64,000 nucleotides of DNA from an uncultured Muribaculaceae bacterium (lineage in GTDB: Bacteria; Bacteroidota; Bacteroidia; Bacteroidales; Muribaculaceae). Under the pieces are notes generated by a model. It did not search any database. It was not told the origin of the DNA and worked only from the letters and a program-made list of their open reading frames with translations. Within the stretch, counting starts at the first letter, position 1, and every line of letters starts with the position of its first letter. Below are positions 45,441 through 55,700 of the stretch, one piece after another. Location of the stretch: the NCBI GenBank assembly GCA_910586895.1, contig CAJUIW010000009.1, forward strand, positions 41,867-105,866, written 5' to 3'. Both the position numbers and the translations under genes were made by a program.

Positions 45441-45677
45441 TTACTTGCCGGCGTTTTCGATGAAAGCGATAGCATCGCCAACAGTGGCAATCTTTTCAGC
45501 CTGATCATCGGGGATAGTGATGCCGAATTCTTTCTCGAAGTCCATGATGAGTTCAACGGTATCAAGGCTATCAGCGCCGAGGTCCTTGGTGAATTCTGCA
45601 GTTTCAGTAACTTCTGATTCGTCAACACCGAGCTTGTCAACGATAATAGCTTTAACACGAGATGCAATTTCTGACAT
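45441..45677 (-). CDS. acpP: acyl carrier protein
   Basis: 78 aa, acidic. DLGADSLDTVELIMDFEKEF places the phosphopantetheine serine at S37. The chain carries growing acyl groups for FabF, encoded just downstream, and for lipid A and phospholipid synthesis. The length and helix pattern are as in all AcpP. It has a strong promoter at 45720-45750. Confidence 0.98.
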   Translation of the reverse strand: MSEIASRVKAIIVDKLGVDESEVTETAEFTKDLGADSLDTVELIMDFEKEFGITIPDDQAEKIATVGDAIAFIENAGK

Positions 45678-45719
45678 GATTTCTTAAAATTTTAAGTTAG
45701 TAAATTCATTTTTGCGGTG

Positions 45720-45750
45720 CAAAGTAAGCAAATTTTGGCCTAAATATCAA
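45720..45750 (-). promoter_or_regulatory. promoter of acpP-fabF
   Basis: Minus strand TTG (45750-45748), spacing 20, TTACTTTG (45727-45720). The remaining 220 bp of this gap are AT-rich and hold nothing else I can support. Confidence 0.65.
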
Positions 45751-45972
45751 GTTTTATCACGAAAACTTACACTGACAGGAGCTTTTTTTTATTTGATATT
45801 CATATGGTTGTAGTTTTGACACCTATTATAAAAGCAATCAATCCGGTCAAAAATCGGCCCGAAATTTGTTAAAACTTATTATCGAGGCTTTGATTTTTGA
45901 ACTTTTAATGCGATATTTGCATTAATATATATTAAAAAACAATAATTTTTTTCTTCAAAATCCAGCACCGTT

Positions 45973-46833
45973 ATGAAACTGAAAAACCTACTCGTCCCGA
46001 CAGCAGCTTCAATGATATTTTCTCTGCTCGCATCATGTAATTCCGGCGATGGCTCATCAAAAAACGCCACTGAAGCGGCCCCGGCAGCTGATATAACCGA
46101 ACTTGATGTAAGCGTATCGCTTATGAGCGCTGCCAAAAGTTACGATATAGTCATAGGACAGGATTCAATGCATCTGGTCATGTCGGCATCCGTACAATGG
46201 CCGCAGAAGATGGGAAATCATGACCTGAAAGCATTCCAGGACTCAATACTCAACTTCGCATTCCCCCAGCATACATCGGCTGATGTGAAACAGGCCATAG
46301 CGTCATACGTGAATGACGTGGAGTCAACCGGACTTGTTGAAGCGGGAGCCGTGGTCAAGCCTTGCAAAGAAACATACCCTGATAATGTCAACAACTACAG
46401 CTGCGACATTGACGCCCGGCTGCTTGAATTTACCGACAAGATGATGACATACCAGATTGTGGAGTCCACATATCTCGGAGGAGCGCATCCCAATACTGCA
46501 TCACGCTCCATTACATATGATTTTGTCAACTCCACTCTCCTTACCCTGTCAAATGTCATCAAGTCAGAAAGCCTGCCGGCATTTGCCGACGTGGTGAAGC
46601 GCAATCTTCTTCAGCAGCTTGATATGTCAGAACGTGAGTTCAACCAGCAGATGCTTGCCGACCGGTTCCAGGTGGGTCAGGACATATTCATCGGCGACGG
46701 TTCGATATACGTCCACTACAATGCATACGAACTGCTCCCCTACTCTTACGGCACAATCGACGTGATGGTATCACCTTATGAAGTACGCGACATGCTGACT
46801 CCCATGGCTCAGAAGCTGCTGCTTGATGAATAA
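45973..46833 (+). CDS. RsiV-like lipoprotein (DUF4163/DUF3298)
   Basis: 286 aa. Lipoprotein signal with FSLLASCNSG (Cys at about 23). Residues 45-150 look like DUF4163. The C-terminal part is DUF3298, recognised by STYLGGAHPNTASRSITYDF (about 166-185), then a segment rich in Leu (STLLTLSNVIKSESLPAF). In Bacillus this pair of domains forms the periplasmic lysozyme-binding part of the anti-sigma factor RsiV. Here there is neither a cytoplasmic anti-sigma region nor an adjacent sigma gene, so it is a stand-alone periplasmic protein, perhaps binding a muramidase or glycan (inference). Confidence 0.83.
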   Translation: MKLKNLLVPTAASMIFSLLASCNSGDGSSKNATEAAPAADITELDVSVSLMSAAKSYDIVIGQDSMHLVMSASVQWPQKMGNHDLKAFQDSILNFAFPQHTSADVKQAIASYVNDVESTGLVEAGAVVKPCKETYPDNVNNYSCDIDARLLEFTDKMMTYQIVESTYLGGAHPNTASRSITYDFVNSTLLTLSNVIKSESLPAFADVVKRNLLQQLDMSEREFNQQMLADRFQVGQDIFIGDGSIYVHYNAYELLPYSYGTIDVMVSPYEVRDMLTPMAQKLLLDE

Positions 46834-46860
46834 TAGCCGACTCTGTTCGCTCCAAAATAC

Positions 46861-46901
46861 TGCGCCCTGCCATATTTCCTCACGGATTACGGCAGGGCGC
46901 A
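46861..46901. terminator. hairpin between the RsiV-like gene and trpS
   Basis: TGCGCCCTGCC (46861-46871) pairs perfectly with GGCAGGGCGCA (46891-46901). It lies between converging genes and probably serves both; the T-run is weak. Confidence 0.65.
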
Positions 46902-46941
46902 ACTGTATATAGTTGAATTTAGTCCTTAAAGAAAAGTCGCA

Positions 46942-48018
46942 TCAATAGAACTTACGGATACCCATTATCTCACGGGCCTCACGCAATGTCTGCGAGGCAC
47001 GGGCACGGGCTTTATCAGCACCTTCACGGAGCACGCGTCCAAGATAAGCATCATCATTGCGTATGTCAGTGATGCGTTCGCGGATGGGAGCTGTGATTTT
47101 CAGAATATCCTCGGCAAGCTGCTTCTTAAGATCGCCATAGCGGATAGAGCAGTCAGCGTAAGCATCACGGAAATGTGTCACCACCTCAGGAGTTGATGTC
47201 AGTTCAAGAAGAGTGAACAGGTTCTTAACCGGTTCTGACATCTCTGAATTGGGGGCCTGGGGACCTTCATCGGTTGTGGCGCGCATCACCTTTTTGCGAA
47301 GCACCTTGTCTTCATCGATAAGATATATGCAGTTGCCCTCGCTCTTACCCATCTTGCCTGATCCGTCAAGTCCGGGAACCTTTATCGGCGCTCCGCCAAA
47401 ATCGAAGTTAGCCGGTTCGGGGAAGAGGTCAACACCATAGAAACTGTTGAAGCGACGTGCAAAACGACGGGTCAGCTCAAGATGCTGCTCCTGGTCCTTG
47501 CCGACAGGTACTTTATGCGCTTTCTGGATAAGTATGTCGACAGCCATCAGTGTAGGGTAAGTAAGCAATCCGGCATTGACACGCTTGTTGGAATCGGAGC
47601 CGATAATCTGCTTCTCAATATCGGTGTCATCACTGTCGGTGCGTATGCCAAGCTGCTTGCGCGCCTTATCCTTGAAAGATGTTGTACGCATAAGTTCACC
47701 GATACCTACATGCATGTTAAGCAGCAGATAGAGTTCAGACACCTCAGGTACATCACTCTGAACGAATATGGTTGATTTTTCCGGGTTAAGTCCAGCGGCC
47801 AGATACTCCGACACGATATTGCGGACATTGACATGAAGCTGATCGGGTTCCGGATTGGTAGTAAGGGCATGAAGGTCAGCTATGAAAAACAGATTCTCAT
47901 ATCTGTCCGCTTCATCATTCTGCATTCTTACAAACTTGCTCAAGGCTCCGAAATAGTTGCCGAGGTGCAGATTACCTGTGGCACGGATTCCACTGAGCAC
48001 TATCTCTTTCTGATTCAT
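46942..48018 (-). CDS. trpS: tryptophanyl-tRNA synthetase
   Basis: 358 aa from the ATG at 48018 (MNQKEIVLSGIRATGNLHLGN); the upstream ATG adds an Asn/Lys-rich leader not seen in the family. Class I synthetase: HIGH-type NLHLGN at about 16-21 and KMSKS-type GKMGKSEGN near 220. PTLMAVDILIQKAHKVPVGKDQEQHLELTR (in parts) is the Trp/ATP site. The length suits the longer bacterial type. It lies 44 bp after the outer-membrane protein gene and may share its transcript. Confidence 0.96.
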   Translation of the reverse strand: MNQKEIVLSGIRATGNLHLGNYFGALSKFVRMQNDEADRYENLFFIADLHALTTNPEPDQLHVNVRNIVSEYLAAGLNPEKSTIFVQSDVPEVSELYLLLNMHVGIGELMRTTSFKDKARKQLGIRTDSDDTDIEKQIIGSDSNKRVNAGLLTYPTLMAVDILIQKAHKVPVGKDQEQHLELTRRFARRFNSFYGVDLFPEPANFDFGGAPIKVPGLDGSGKMGKSEGNCIYLIDEDKVLRKKVMRATTDEGPQAPNSEMSEPVKNLFTLLELTSTPEVVTHFRDAYADCSIRYGDLKKQLAEDILKITAPIRERITDIRNDDAYLGRVLREGADKARARASQTLREAREIMGIRKFY

Positions 48019-48062
48019 ATATTTCTTTAATATTATGTTTCTATTATTATTTGATTTATCTT

Positions 48063-48830
48063 TTAATTGAAACGCCATCCGAGCATGCCCTGAAGAGCTA
48101 TGTTACGGACTGCAGGATTCTTTATTCCGGAGGGTGTATAGGCTATGTTTTTCAACCCGGTCTGGAGGCGGAATCCCACGCTAAGATGCGGCCCGAAGTC
48201 AAGCGATGATCCGAAATGGATACCGATGTCACCGCGCTTGAATGCATTCTGAAATGTAGCATTCGAACGGAAATAATCCGACTTTATCTCCACCTTCTCG
48301 GCCACGAGCTGACCTATCTGACTTATCTCCGCATGGTATATATCCTGCTTCTGCCGTCCGGCAAAACCATAGGAATAGTATGCCCCGAGATCAATATTCC
48401 ACCTTACGCTACGGGCCACATTCATACGGAGAGTCATACATACCGGTATATTGAAATAGTACATACGGTTATTGACAAATACCGAGCTCATGCTGCGGCT
48501 ATCGTCGTCATCGAGTACTGCCATATCCATATTGTATCCATAGGACTGGAAATTAGCCTCAGTGGTTATGCCCAGATAATCGCGCAAACCGAATGTAGCT
48601 CTCGCACCAATACCTGGAGCTATCGACATATTGGAATTAAGATTCTTTATCTCCGGGAATGTGGATTTATAGTTCTGTATCACTCCGCTGCTGCCGGCAA
48701 GAATATGGACACTGACTTCGATTGACTTTTTTGCAGGTCCGAAATCAATTATAGATGCCGGCTGTTCGGCTCTTGATATGAAAACCGAACAGATTACAGC
48801 GAACAGTAATGTGACTTTACGATAAAACAT
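48063..48830 (-). CDS. outer-membrane beta-barrel protein, PorT-like
   Basis: 255 aa. Signal peptide MFYRKVTLLFAVICSVFISRA. The mature part alternates polar and hydrophobic residues in strands ending in an aromatic terminal strand (ALQGMLGWRFN, Phe one before last). GIGARATFGLRDYLGITTEANFQSYGYN and YFNIPVCMTLRMNVARSVRWNIDLGAYYSYGF (in parts) are typical of eight-stranded Bacteroidota porin-like proteins. It may be a small barrel of unknown ligand. A TAATTTTG box (48848-48855, minus strand) lies 17 bp upstream. Confidence 0.83.
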   Translation of the reverse strand: MFYRKVTLLFAVICSVFISRAEQPASIIDFGPAKKSIEVSVHILAGSSGVIQNYKSTFPEIKNLNSNMSIAPGIGARATFGLRDYLGITTEANFQSYGYNMDMAVLDDDDSRSMSSVFVNNRMYYFNIPVCMTLRMNVARSVRWNIDLGAYYSYGFAGRQKQDIYHAEISQIGQLVAEKVEIKSDYFRSNATFQNAFKRGDIGIHFGSSLDFGPHLSVGFRLQTGLKNIAYTPSGIKNPAVRNIALQGMLGWRFN

Positions 48831-48972
48831 ATATTACAATTTCCTGCCAAAATTACAAAATTTTATTCCAATTCCACTCCCTGAAGCTCATTTTCTATTT
48901 CACGGCCAGGAATAAGAGGTCCAGCAAATAAAAAACGACATGTCAATGTATATAATTTATTCAGATTTTGTT

Positions 48973-49002
48973 TTGTGGTACCGTCAGGTTAGATTAACTT
49001 TG
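48973..49002 (+). promoter_or_regulatory. promoter of the YitT-SDR unit
   Basis: TTG at 48973-48975, spacing 19, TAACTTTG at 48995-49002: full consensus. The start codon is at 49044. Confidence 0.75.
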
Positions 49003-49043
49003 CCGTGTTGACCTAAAATCATTATTTTAATAAACGTGCGTGT

Positions 49044-49973
49044 ATGAATTTGGACAGAAAAAAGCTCTGGGTATCAAGCCGTGATTACCTGTTTATTGTA
49101 TTCGGCATATTCCTGTATGCCTTCGGATTCTCAGCATTTATTTTCCCTGAACAGGTGGTTATAGGGGGTCTTTCAGGTTTCGGTACCCTGGTATATTTCC
49201 TGACACAGAAACTGTTCGGTACCGGTGTGCCTGTAGCTATAACACAATATGCAATGAACCTCCTGCTGCTTTCAATTGCGTTCAAGCGTGTAGGCAAGCA
49301 GTTTGTGATACGTACCATATTCGGTGCCACAGTCATATCCCTGTTCATCGGATTGCTCACACCTCTGTTCCCGGAACCGCTTGTTCAGGGAGAACCGTTC
49401 ATGAATGTAATAATAGGCGGCATATTGTGCGGCATAGGCATAGGCATGGCTTTCACACACAATGGCAGTACAGGCGGCACTGACATCGTAGCCGCCATGG
49501 TGTCAAAGACATCAAATGTAAGCATGGGGCGTACAATGCTTTATACCGATTTCCTAATCATATCATCATCATTCCTGATTCTACATAAGATTGATACCGT
49601 GGTATATGGTTTTGTGGTACTTGTGATATGTTCATTCATGGCCGACATGGTAATCAACACCAACCGTCAGGCTGTGCAGTTCACTATATTTTCAAAACAT
49701 TGGGAAAAGATAGCTGACGCTATCAACAAAGAGGCTCACCGCGGATGCACGGTACTAACCGGCATCGGATGGTACACGAAGTCGGAAACCAAGATGCTGA
49801 TAGTGATGTGCCGCAAGATTGAATCTGTGACAATATTCCGCATAGTGAAAAGCATTGATGAAAACGCTTTCATAACCCAGTCGAATGTCAACGGTGTCTA
49901 CGGAAAAGGATTTGATGCAATAAAGCTAAAGATCCATCACAACGAACAGCATCCATCTGACAACGCCGTCTGA
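49044..49973 (+). CDS. YitT family membrane protein (DUF161 + DUF2179)
   Basis: 309 aa. Five membrane helices in the first 200 residues: DYLFIVFGIFLYAFGFSAF (about 13), FGTLVYFLTQKLFG, FVIRTIFGATVISLFIGLL, MNVIIGGILCGIGIGMAF and KIDTVVYGFVVLVICSFM. FTHNGSTGGTDIVA is the family loop. A cytoplasmic DUF2179 domain follows (HRGCTVLTGIGWYTKSETKMLIVMC in parts). The function is unknown; these may be transporters or regulators of membrane homeostasis. The start of the SDR gene follows 7 bp after the stop. Confidence 0.92.
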   Translation: MNLDRKKLWVSSRDYLFIVFGIFLYAFGFSAFIFPEQVVIGGLSGFGTLVYFLTQKLFGTGVPVAITQYAMNLLLLSIAFKRVGKQFVIRTIFGATVISLFIGLLTPLFPEPLVQGEPFMNVIIGGILCGIGIGMAFTHNGSTGGTDIVAAMVSKTSNVSMGRTMLYTDFLIISSSFLILHKIDTVVYGFVVLVICSFMADMVINTNRQAVQFTIFSKHWEKIADAINKEAHRGCTVLTGIGWYTKSETKMLIVMCRKIESVTIFRIVKSIDENAFITQSNVNGVYGKGFDAIKLKIHHNEQHPSDNAV

Positions 49974-49980
49974 ACCGACC

Positions 49981-50838
49981 ATGGCCGACAATTATCTTGA
50001 ACGCCGCATGGAGGACTACCGCTCAGGTAAGCGGACGGTGTACTCCACAGGTCGTAAACAAAAAAGCAATACTCTGCGCGATGATGAGATAGCCGTCCGC
50101 TTCCCACAGCAGAACGTATTCGTCACCGGAGGTGCTGGCGGGATAGGACAAGCTATAGTAAAGCGATTCAGAGAAGCAGGATGCAAAGTAGCATTCTGCG
50201 ACATTGACCGCAGCAAGGGCAACGCCACAGCACAAGCCACAGGCGCTCTGTTCATACCTTGCGATGTCACTGACACTGAAGCGCTGCAGAGGTGTATGGA
50301 TATGGTCGCTGACCGATGGGGGCGTATCGATATCCTTATCAACAACGTTGGAATATCAGAATTCAAGCCCCTGGCTGAATGCACTCAGGAGGATTTCATG
50401 CAGGTCCTGAACACCAATCTGCTCCCTGTATTCATAACTTCACGCAAGCTATTGCTGCAGAGAACACCAATGCCCGAGGAAGAACGCATGGGTGGCCGCA
50501 TAATAAACATCTGCTCTACAAGAGCCCGGATGAGCGAACGCGGCACACAAGGATATTCAGCATCCAAAGGGGGGATACTTGCTCTTACGCATTCACTGAT
50601 GATGGATTTTGCCGATCTCGGCATCACGGTCAACAGCATATCGCCCGGATGGATCAACACCGACAGCAATAACACAATCACTGATACTGACAATAGCTTT
50701 CATCCGTCAGGACGTGTGGGACTCCCGCAAGATATCGCAGGTTTATGCCTGTTTCTGGCCTCTCCGGATGCAGCGTTCATCAACGGGGAGAATATCACCG
50801 CCGATGGTGGCGTAAGCCGAAAAATGATTTATCCCTGA
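49981..50838 (+). CDS. short-chain dehydrogenase/reductase
   Basis: 285 aa. A 38-residue basic N-terminal extension (ERRMEDYRSGKRTVYSTGRKQK) precedes the Rossmann fold: nucleotide loop FVTGGAGGIGQAIVKRF at about 41-57, CDVTDTE, LINNVGISEF (about 118), ICSTRARM (about 177) and catalytic YSASKGG (about 191-197) ahead of INGENITADGGVSRKMIYP at the C-terminus. Classical SDR; NAD is likely because an Asp (FCDID) ends strand 2. The substrate is unknown. It overlaps the convergent EFR1 gene by 10 bp at the 3' end, so there is no room for separate terminators. Confidence 0.9.
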   Translation: MADNYLERRMEDYRSGKRTVYSTGRKQKSNTLRDDEIAVRFPQQNVFVTGGAGGIGQAIVKRFREAGCKVAFCDIDRSKGNATAQATGALFIPCDVTDTEALQRCMDMVADRWGRIDILINNVGISEFKPLAECTQEDFMQVLNTNLLPVFITSRKLLLQRTPMPEEERMGGRIINICSTRARMSERGTQGYSASKGGILALTHSLMMDFADLGITVNSISPGWINTDSNNTITDTDNSFHPSGRVGLPQDIAGLCLFLASPDAAFINGENITADGGVSRKMIYP

Positions 50839-51605
50839 AGCTTGTCAGGTGCCAGATACTGCCCTTTGCCTGACGTAAAGGGTCCGTAGTTTATGGCATG
50901 TGACGGGCATACATGATAGCATGCCAGACACATTGTGCAGTTCTTGCCCCACGTAGGGACATGCTCCGCCGAAAGCTTCACATTTGATAATGGACACCGG
51001 CGCTCACAGCGCCCGCATCCTATGCATCTCTTCTCATCAACCTTAAAATGCGAGGGGGAGGTAAGTGCCGCCATAAACAGCGGATATACCACATGGGTCT
51101 TCAGCCCGGGCACAGCGCCCTTCACTACATCATCAACTTTGGCCCTGACTGATATGGCCCGCGCTATATGACGTACACGTTCAGGCATATCGGCAAGCTT
51201 TGACTGCTCCAGACTCTGAGAGTCGACATCAAACCCCGGCAATGCCACATAAGTATTGGGCATAATGACTGTGTAAGCTCCGTAATGGGTCCAGCCATGC
51301 CGGCGCATTGCTTTCCGCCATACATCGTGGGTACATCCAGCATCATCACCACACGTGGCAACCATAAAATGCCCCGTCTCCCCGAACCATTGAGGAAAAA
51401 CAGCCGATGACAGATATCTGACCAGTATCTGCGGCATACCCCACGAATGGACCGGGAACACCCATATCACACGTTCCGACTCCGGCAGGGGTTCATCATC
51501 GGACCGCAGTAGCTCCGAAATATCAACCGTCTTGTCACCGAGATGTTTTGACAGCATCTCAGCCACAAGACGGCTATTTCCTGTACCAGAAAAGAACAGA
51601 ATCAT
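50829..51605 (-). CDS. EFR1 family flavodoxin-ferredoxin protein
   Basis: 258 aa. The N-terminal flavodoxin-like FMN domain begins MILFFSGTGNSRLVAEML. Two 4Fe-4S clusters lie near the C-terminus: CIGCGRCERRCPLSN (about 194) and CTMCLACYHVCPSHAINYG (about 220). It should transfer electrons between unknown partners. It is the last gene of a minus-strand operon after the DUF2027-Smr gene (4 bp overlap) and the S41 protease gene, and runs into the SDR gene. Confidence 0.93.
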   Translation of the reverse strand: MILFFSGTGNSRLVAEMLSKHLGDKTVDISELLRSDDEPLPESERVIWVFPVHSWGMPQILVRYLSSAVFPQWFGETGHFMVATCGDDAGCTHDVWRKAMRRHGWTHYGAYTVIMPNTYVALPGFDVDSQSLEQSKLADMPERVRHIARAISVRAKVDDVVKGAVPGLKTHVVYPLFMAALTSPSHFKVDEKRCIGCGRCERRCPLSNVKLSAEHVPTWGKNCTMCLACYHVCPSHAINYGPFTSGKGQYLAPDKLQG

Positions 51606-52699
51606 ATTGTCACCTGTGTCGCTCCGTAACCATATTCACGGAATGAAGCATCCTGTACATCGTGTCCTTTATAGCGGTGATTAAGCTCCTTCATAAGAGC
51701 CTGTCGAAGCACACCCTCCCCTTTTCCATGAATAAATATGATGCGGCAACCTTTGTTTTTCAGATTGGCATCCATCACACGGCGGAACTCGTCGACCTGC
51801 ATGTTGAGCATATCGGCATTTGACAAGCCGTTGGTATTGTCAACAAGTTCATGAATATGGAGGTCAACAACTATTGTACCGTTCTCCATTACCGAAGGCT
51901 TCGGCTGCTTCCTGACAGGACGGCGCACACGCATGTCGGCCTGTTTCTTTGATTTCATTGCTTTCTCAAGGGCTCTAGCATCCGGCTTCGGCTCCTTTAT
52001 ATTGCAAGGCACATCGTTCTTGACAAAGTCAAGAGCTATCACCGGATTATCAAAGTAGATGTTGCCCCTATAGCAATGCAGCTTGAAAAACTTTGTAGTA
52101 TCCAGATTCAGCTCAACGCTTGCCGGCGACTTCAGCTTGAATGATTTGCCGCATTTATATGCCACATACTGCATGGCAATACGGTCCATAGACGGAAGCT
52201 TCGACCGGTCAAGCTCACCCAGAAGAAGCTGGATATTGGGCTCTACCGTACCGGCATAGATAAGTTCCCACTCATCAGCCGATTTTTCGCGTGAAAGCAG
52301 CGTAAAGCTTATGAAATAGTTGGAATCATTGACCAGATACATGTCAATCGGTGTGGTACCGATACTCTTCAGGTCGTGAGGCTCGAATCCAAGTGTCAGA
52401 TTAAGCTTTTCGCCCTCCGGAGTTTCCTCCACAGGGATTTCTTCAGGAGTTACCTCAACCACAGGTGCCGGCACAGCTTTCGGAGCTGCAGCCGGAACTT
52501 GCGATTTTGATGCTACAGGAGCAGAAGCTGCGGGAGCTTTCTGCCGGGCAGAAGCCTCCCCTACCACTACGCACTCACGCAGGAGGACCGGGGTTTCAAA
52601 GCCATCCTCGTTGACGTATGCCATGTTGCCCTCAATCCTGATTATTTCGCCGCCACCTACTGAATTGAGGTAGCGTATGATATCGCCTACTTTAGCCAT
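51602..52699 (-). CDS. DUF2027 + Smr domain protein
   Basis: 365 aa. The N-terminal 60 residues are an SH3-like start (VGDIIRYLNSVGGGEIIRIEG), followed by an Ala/Pro linker (about 65-90) and the DUF2027 beta domain (about 100-240). The C-terminal Smr domain shows VVDLHIHELV (about 279) and FIHGKGEGVLR (about 325), the catalytic HGKG loop found in nucleases that cut branched DNA or ribosome-associated mRNA. The combination is typical of Bacteroidota. Cytoplasmic; the role is unproven. It sits between the protease gene (3 bp gap) and the EFR1 gene. Confidence 0.9.
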   Translation of the reverse strand: MAKVGDIIRYLNSVGGGEIIRIEGNMAYVNEDGFETPVLLRECVVVGEASARQKAPAASAPVASKSQVPAAAPKAVPAPVVEVTPEEIPVEETPEGEKLNLTLGFEPHDLKSIGTTPIDMYLVNDSNYFISFTLLSREKSADEWELIYAGTVEPNIQLLLGELDRSKLPSMDRIAMQYVAYKCGKSFKLKSPASVELNLDTTKFFKLHCYRGNIYFDNPVIALDFVKNDVPCNIKEPKPDARALEKAMKSKKQADMRVRRPVRKQPKPSVMENGTIVVDLHIHELVDNTNGLSNADMLNMQVDEFRRVMDANLKNKGCRIIFIHGKGEGVLRQALMKELNHRYKGHDVQDASFREYGYGATQVTI

Positions 52700-52702
52700 G
52701 AT

Positions 52703-55700
52703 TTATTTCTTAATATCACGCATAAGTGTTTCAACTGCAGTACGGAGCTGAGTATCCTCTCCGTTAAGAATATCGGCCGGAGCATTCAGCACACGCACGT
52801 CAGGTTCGAGCTGGGTATTTTCAAGATAATTGCCCTCGGCTGTACGGAATCCGATGACAGGAATACCGAATACGAGAGTCGGGTCCTGGAGCGTAACCCA
52901 GTTGACACTTGACATAGTACCGGGTACAGGCATGCCCACAAGTTTACCCAAGCCTTTGTGCTTGTACACCCAGGGAGTACCATGCGCATTACTATAGTTG
53001 GCTTCACCGATCACCATGATGCTCGGTTTGGTCCAGCGGCGTGAAGGCATGGTAGATGTGACCATACCATGTATATCCTGTGTGAGATAAGGCTCGGCGC
53101 TGAACATCACTTCGATATCCTCGTGCAGACGTCCGCCGCCATTCCAACGGGTGTCGATTACTATACCGTCCAGATCACGGTACTTACCCATCACTTTAGA
53201 ATATATCTCACGGAAACTGTCATCGCTCATTGAACGCAGATGTACATATCCAAGACGTCCGCCCGACCACTTCTGCACATCAGCTTCACGCTGACTGATC
53301 CAACGATTATAAAGGAGCTCGTTCATAACACCGCTGCTTACCGGGAGGATTACCTCTTCCGATGTGGCTCCCGAAGGAGTGGTGAAGCGAACGAGTGTCT
53401 TTTTCTTTATTATATCATTGAACATAGCGTTGTAATCAACGGAATCAGTGAGCTCAACACCATTGATTGCCGTAATTACCGCGCCAGGGGCCATTGATGT
53501 ACCGCTATGATCAAATGGGCCTTTCTCCACCACTTCGCTGACCTTGAGACCGGGGCCTTCATAAGTCAGATCGTAAAGCAGTCCGAATGAACCGGTTGGA
53601 GTCTTTGGAGCCTGACCTGAATAGCGTCCGCCGGTATGTGAGACATTCAGTTCACCGAGAAGCTCACTGAGCATCTCCGCATAATCGTAGTTATTGTTTA
53701 TATGCGGCAGGAAGCGCTTGTAATTGTTGTAGAGGCTGTCCCACTGCACTCCATTCATGTCAGCGACATAGAAACGCTCACGCTCTTCATTGTAAACATG
53801 ACGAAGCATATATTCACGTTCCTTATCGGTGTCAATGGTAAATTTACCGCCAAGCGAAACATTGGTCACGCGGTCATTCTTAGGATTGAACTTGCGCACC
53901 GACGAACCGAGCAGGAATATATTTCCGTCCGGATCAGCCTGCATGTAAGCACCGCCGCCATTGAGCTTGTTGACAATCTTGGCGTCATCCTTACGCAGAC
54001 TCTTCTTCCACAAATCATATCCGCCTTCGAAGGAAGAGAGATAGTAGAGGGTTTCGCCATCAGGTGTAAGATAGGCGTCAGCTATCTGCGAAGAGTTTGG
54101 GGTAAGGCGTACGGTACGCTCCTCGACATTGGCAAAATCATACTGAGGAGTCTCATTCTTCTTGGCTTCAGCCTTATCGGCCTTGTCATCCGCTTTCTTT
54201 GACTTGCCCTTCTGCTTTTTATCCTTTGTAGATGCTGCGGGTTCAGACTGTTTCTTCGAACGTGATTTCTCCACCTCCTTGAGCAGGGCGTAATCCTCTT
54301 CATTCAGGCGATAGCGGTCATAGGCATCCTTGGTCAGGAATGCAAGCATAACATCGTACATCGAGCCCCATGAAGCATGATTGCGCATACCGTAGCGTTC
54401 TGACAGGAATATGATGGCTTTACCATCCATGGCCCAATGAGGCTGAGCGTCGAAATAACCGGAGTCGGTAATCTTATGAAGCTCACCTGTGGCTACATCA
54501 ATCACAGCTATGTCGCCATAGGGCTGATGTGTGGCCTGGGTATTTTCAATAAGAAGCATGCGGCTGTCAGGCGACCACTGCACATCGAATCCTTTGGTTC
54601 GTGTAGGATTAGTGGTGCCGTCGGTGAGCTGCTTATCCTGTCCTGTAGTCAGATCGCGCACCATAAGCTTATTGCGGTCAGCTATATACGCGAGTTTCTT
54701 TCCGTCGGGCGACAGATTGGGAACTGTACGGTCAACTCCGTCGGCCGGGAATACACGCTCTTCTTTAACAACTGTGGCATTAGAGAAATTCGGGTCCTCG
54801 GAACGGGCTATCCATGCACGGTAGATATTGTAGTTGCCGTCGCGTTCGGAGGTATAATACAGTTCACGTGAGTCCTTGCCCCATGTGATATCACTTTCGC
54901 CGGCAGGAGTATCGGTGATACGCTTCACTGACGAATGGTCAACAGAGGTGACGAAAACTTCACCACGGTTGACATAGGCCACCTGCTTGCCGTCGGGACT
55001 CACAGCGGCCCCACCGGTTGCCCGCGATGCATTCAGTGTGAGCAGCGAGGGTTCATCATCCGTAATAATGTCAATGTTTACCTTCTCAGGTGCGGCATTA
55101 CCCTTCTTGGTATAAATCTCACCATTGTATGTGAATGCAAGGGTTCCGTCGGCTCCGATTGACAAGAAACGCACCGGATGTGTATTGAAATCAGTAACCT
55201 GAGTCAACTTGCCGGGAGCGTCAAGCTTCATGGAAAAGATATTCATCGAACCGCCGTCGCGCTCGCTGAGAAAATACATGGTTGATCCATCGGTGCTGAC
55301 TGCCGGATCGCGATCCTCGCCGAAACGTGAAGTTATATTGGTATATGCACCGGTCTTGGCATCATAACGCCATATATCACGGGTCACGGAAGATGTATGA
55401 TGCTTGCGCCACTGGTCCTCAAATCCTTTTATATCCTCGTAGACAAACGCATCCTGACCGGGTATGTACTGAACGTTTACTGCCGACACACCTAAAATCT
55501 GTGTGGCGCGTCCACCCTTTACGGGTACTTTGTAGAGCTGGCTCTGCGGACGACCCGGGAACTGGATGCTCGATGCTGGAAGCTGGATTGAGGCCGAGTA
55601 CACCACATATTTCCCGTCGGGGGTGAATGTTTCAGGCTGTTCGGCAGCTGAGTTCGTGGTAAGACGCTGCGCTGCTCCGCCGTTAGAGTCCATGATGTAT

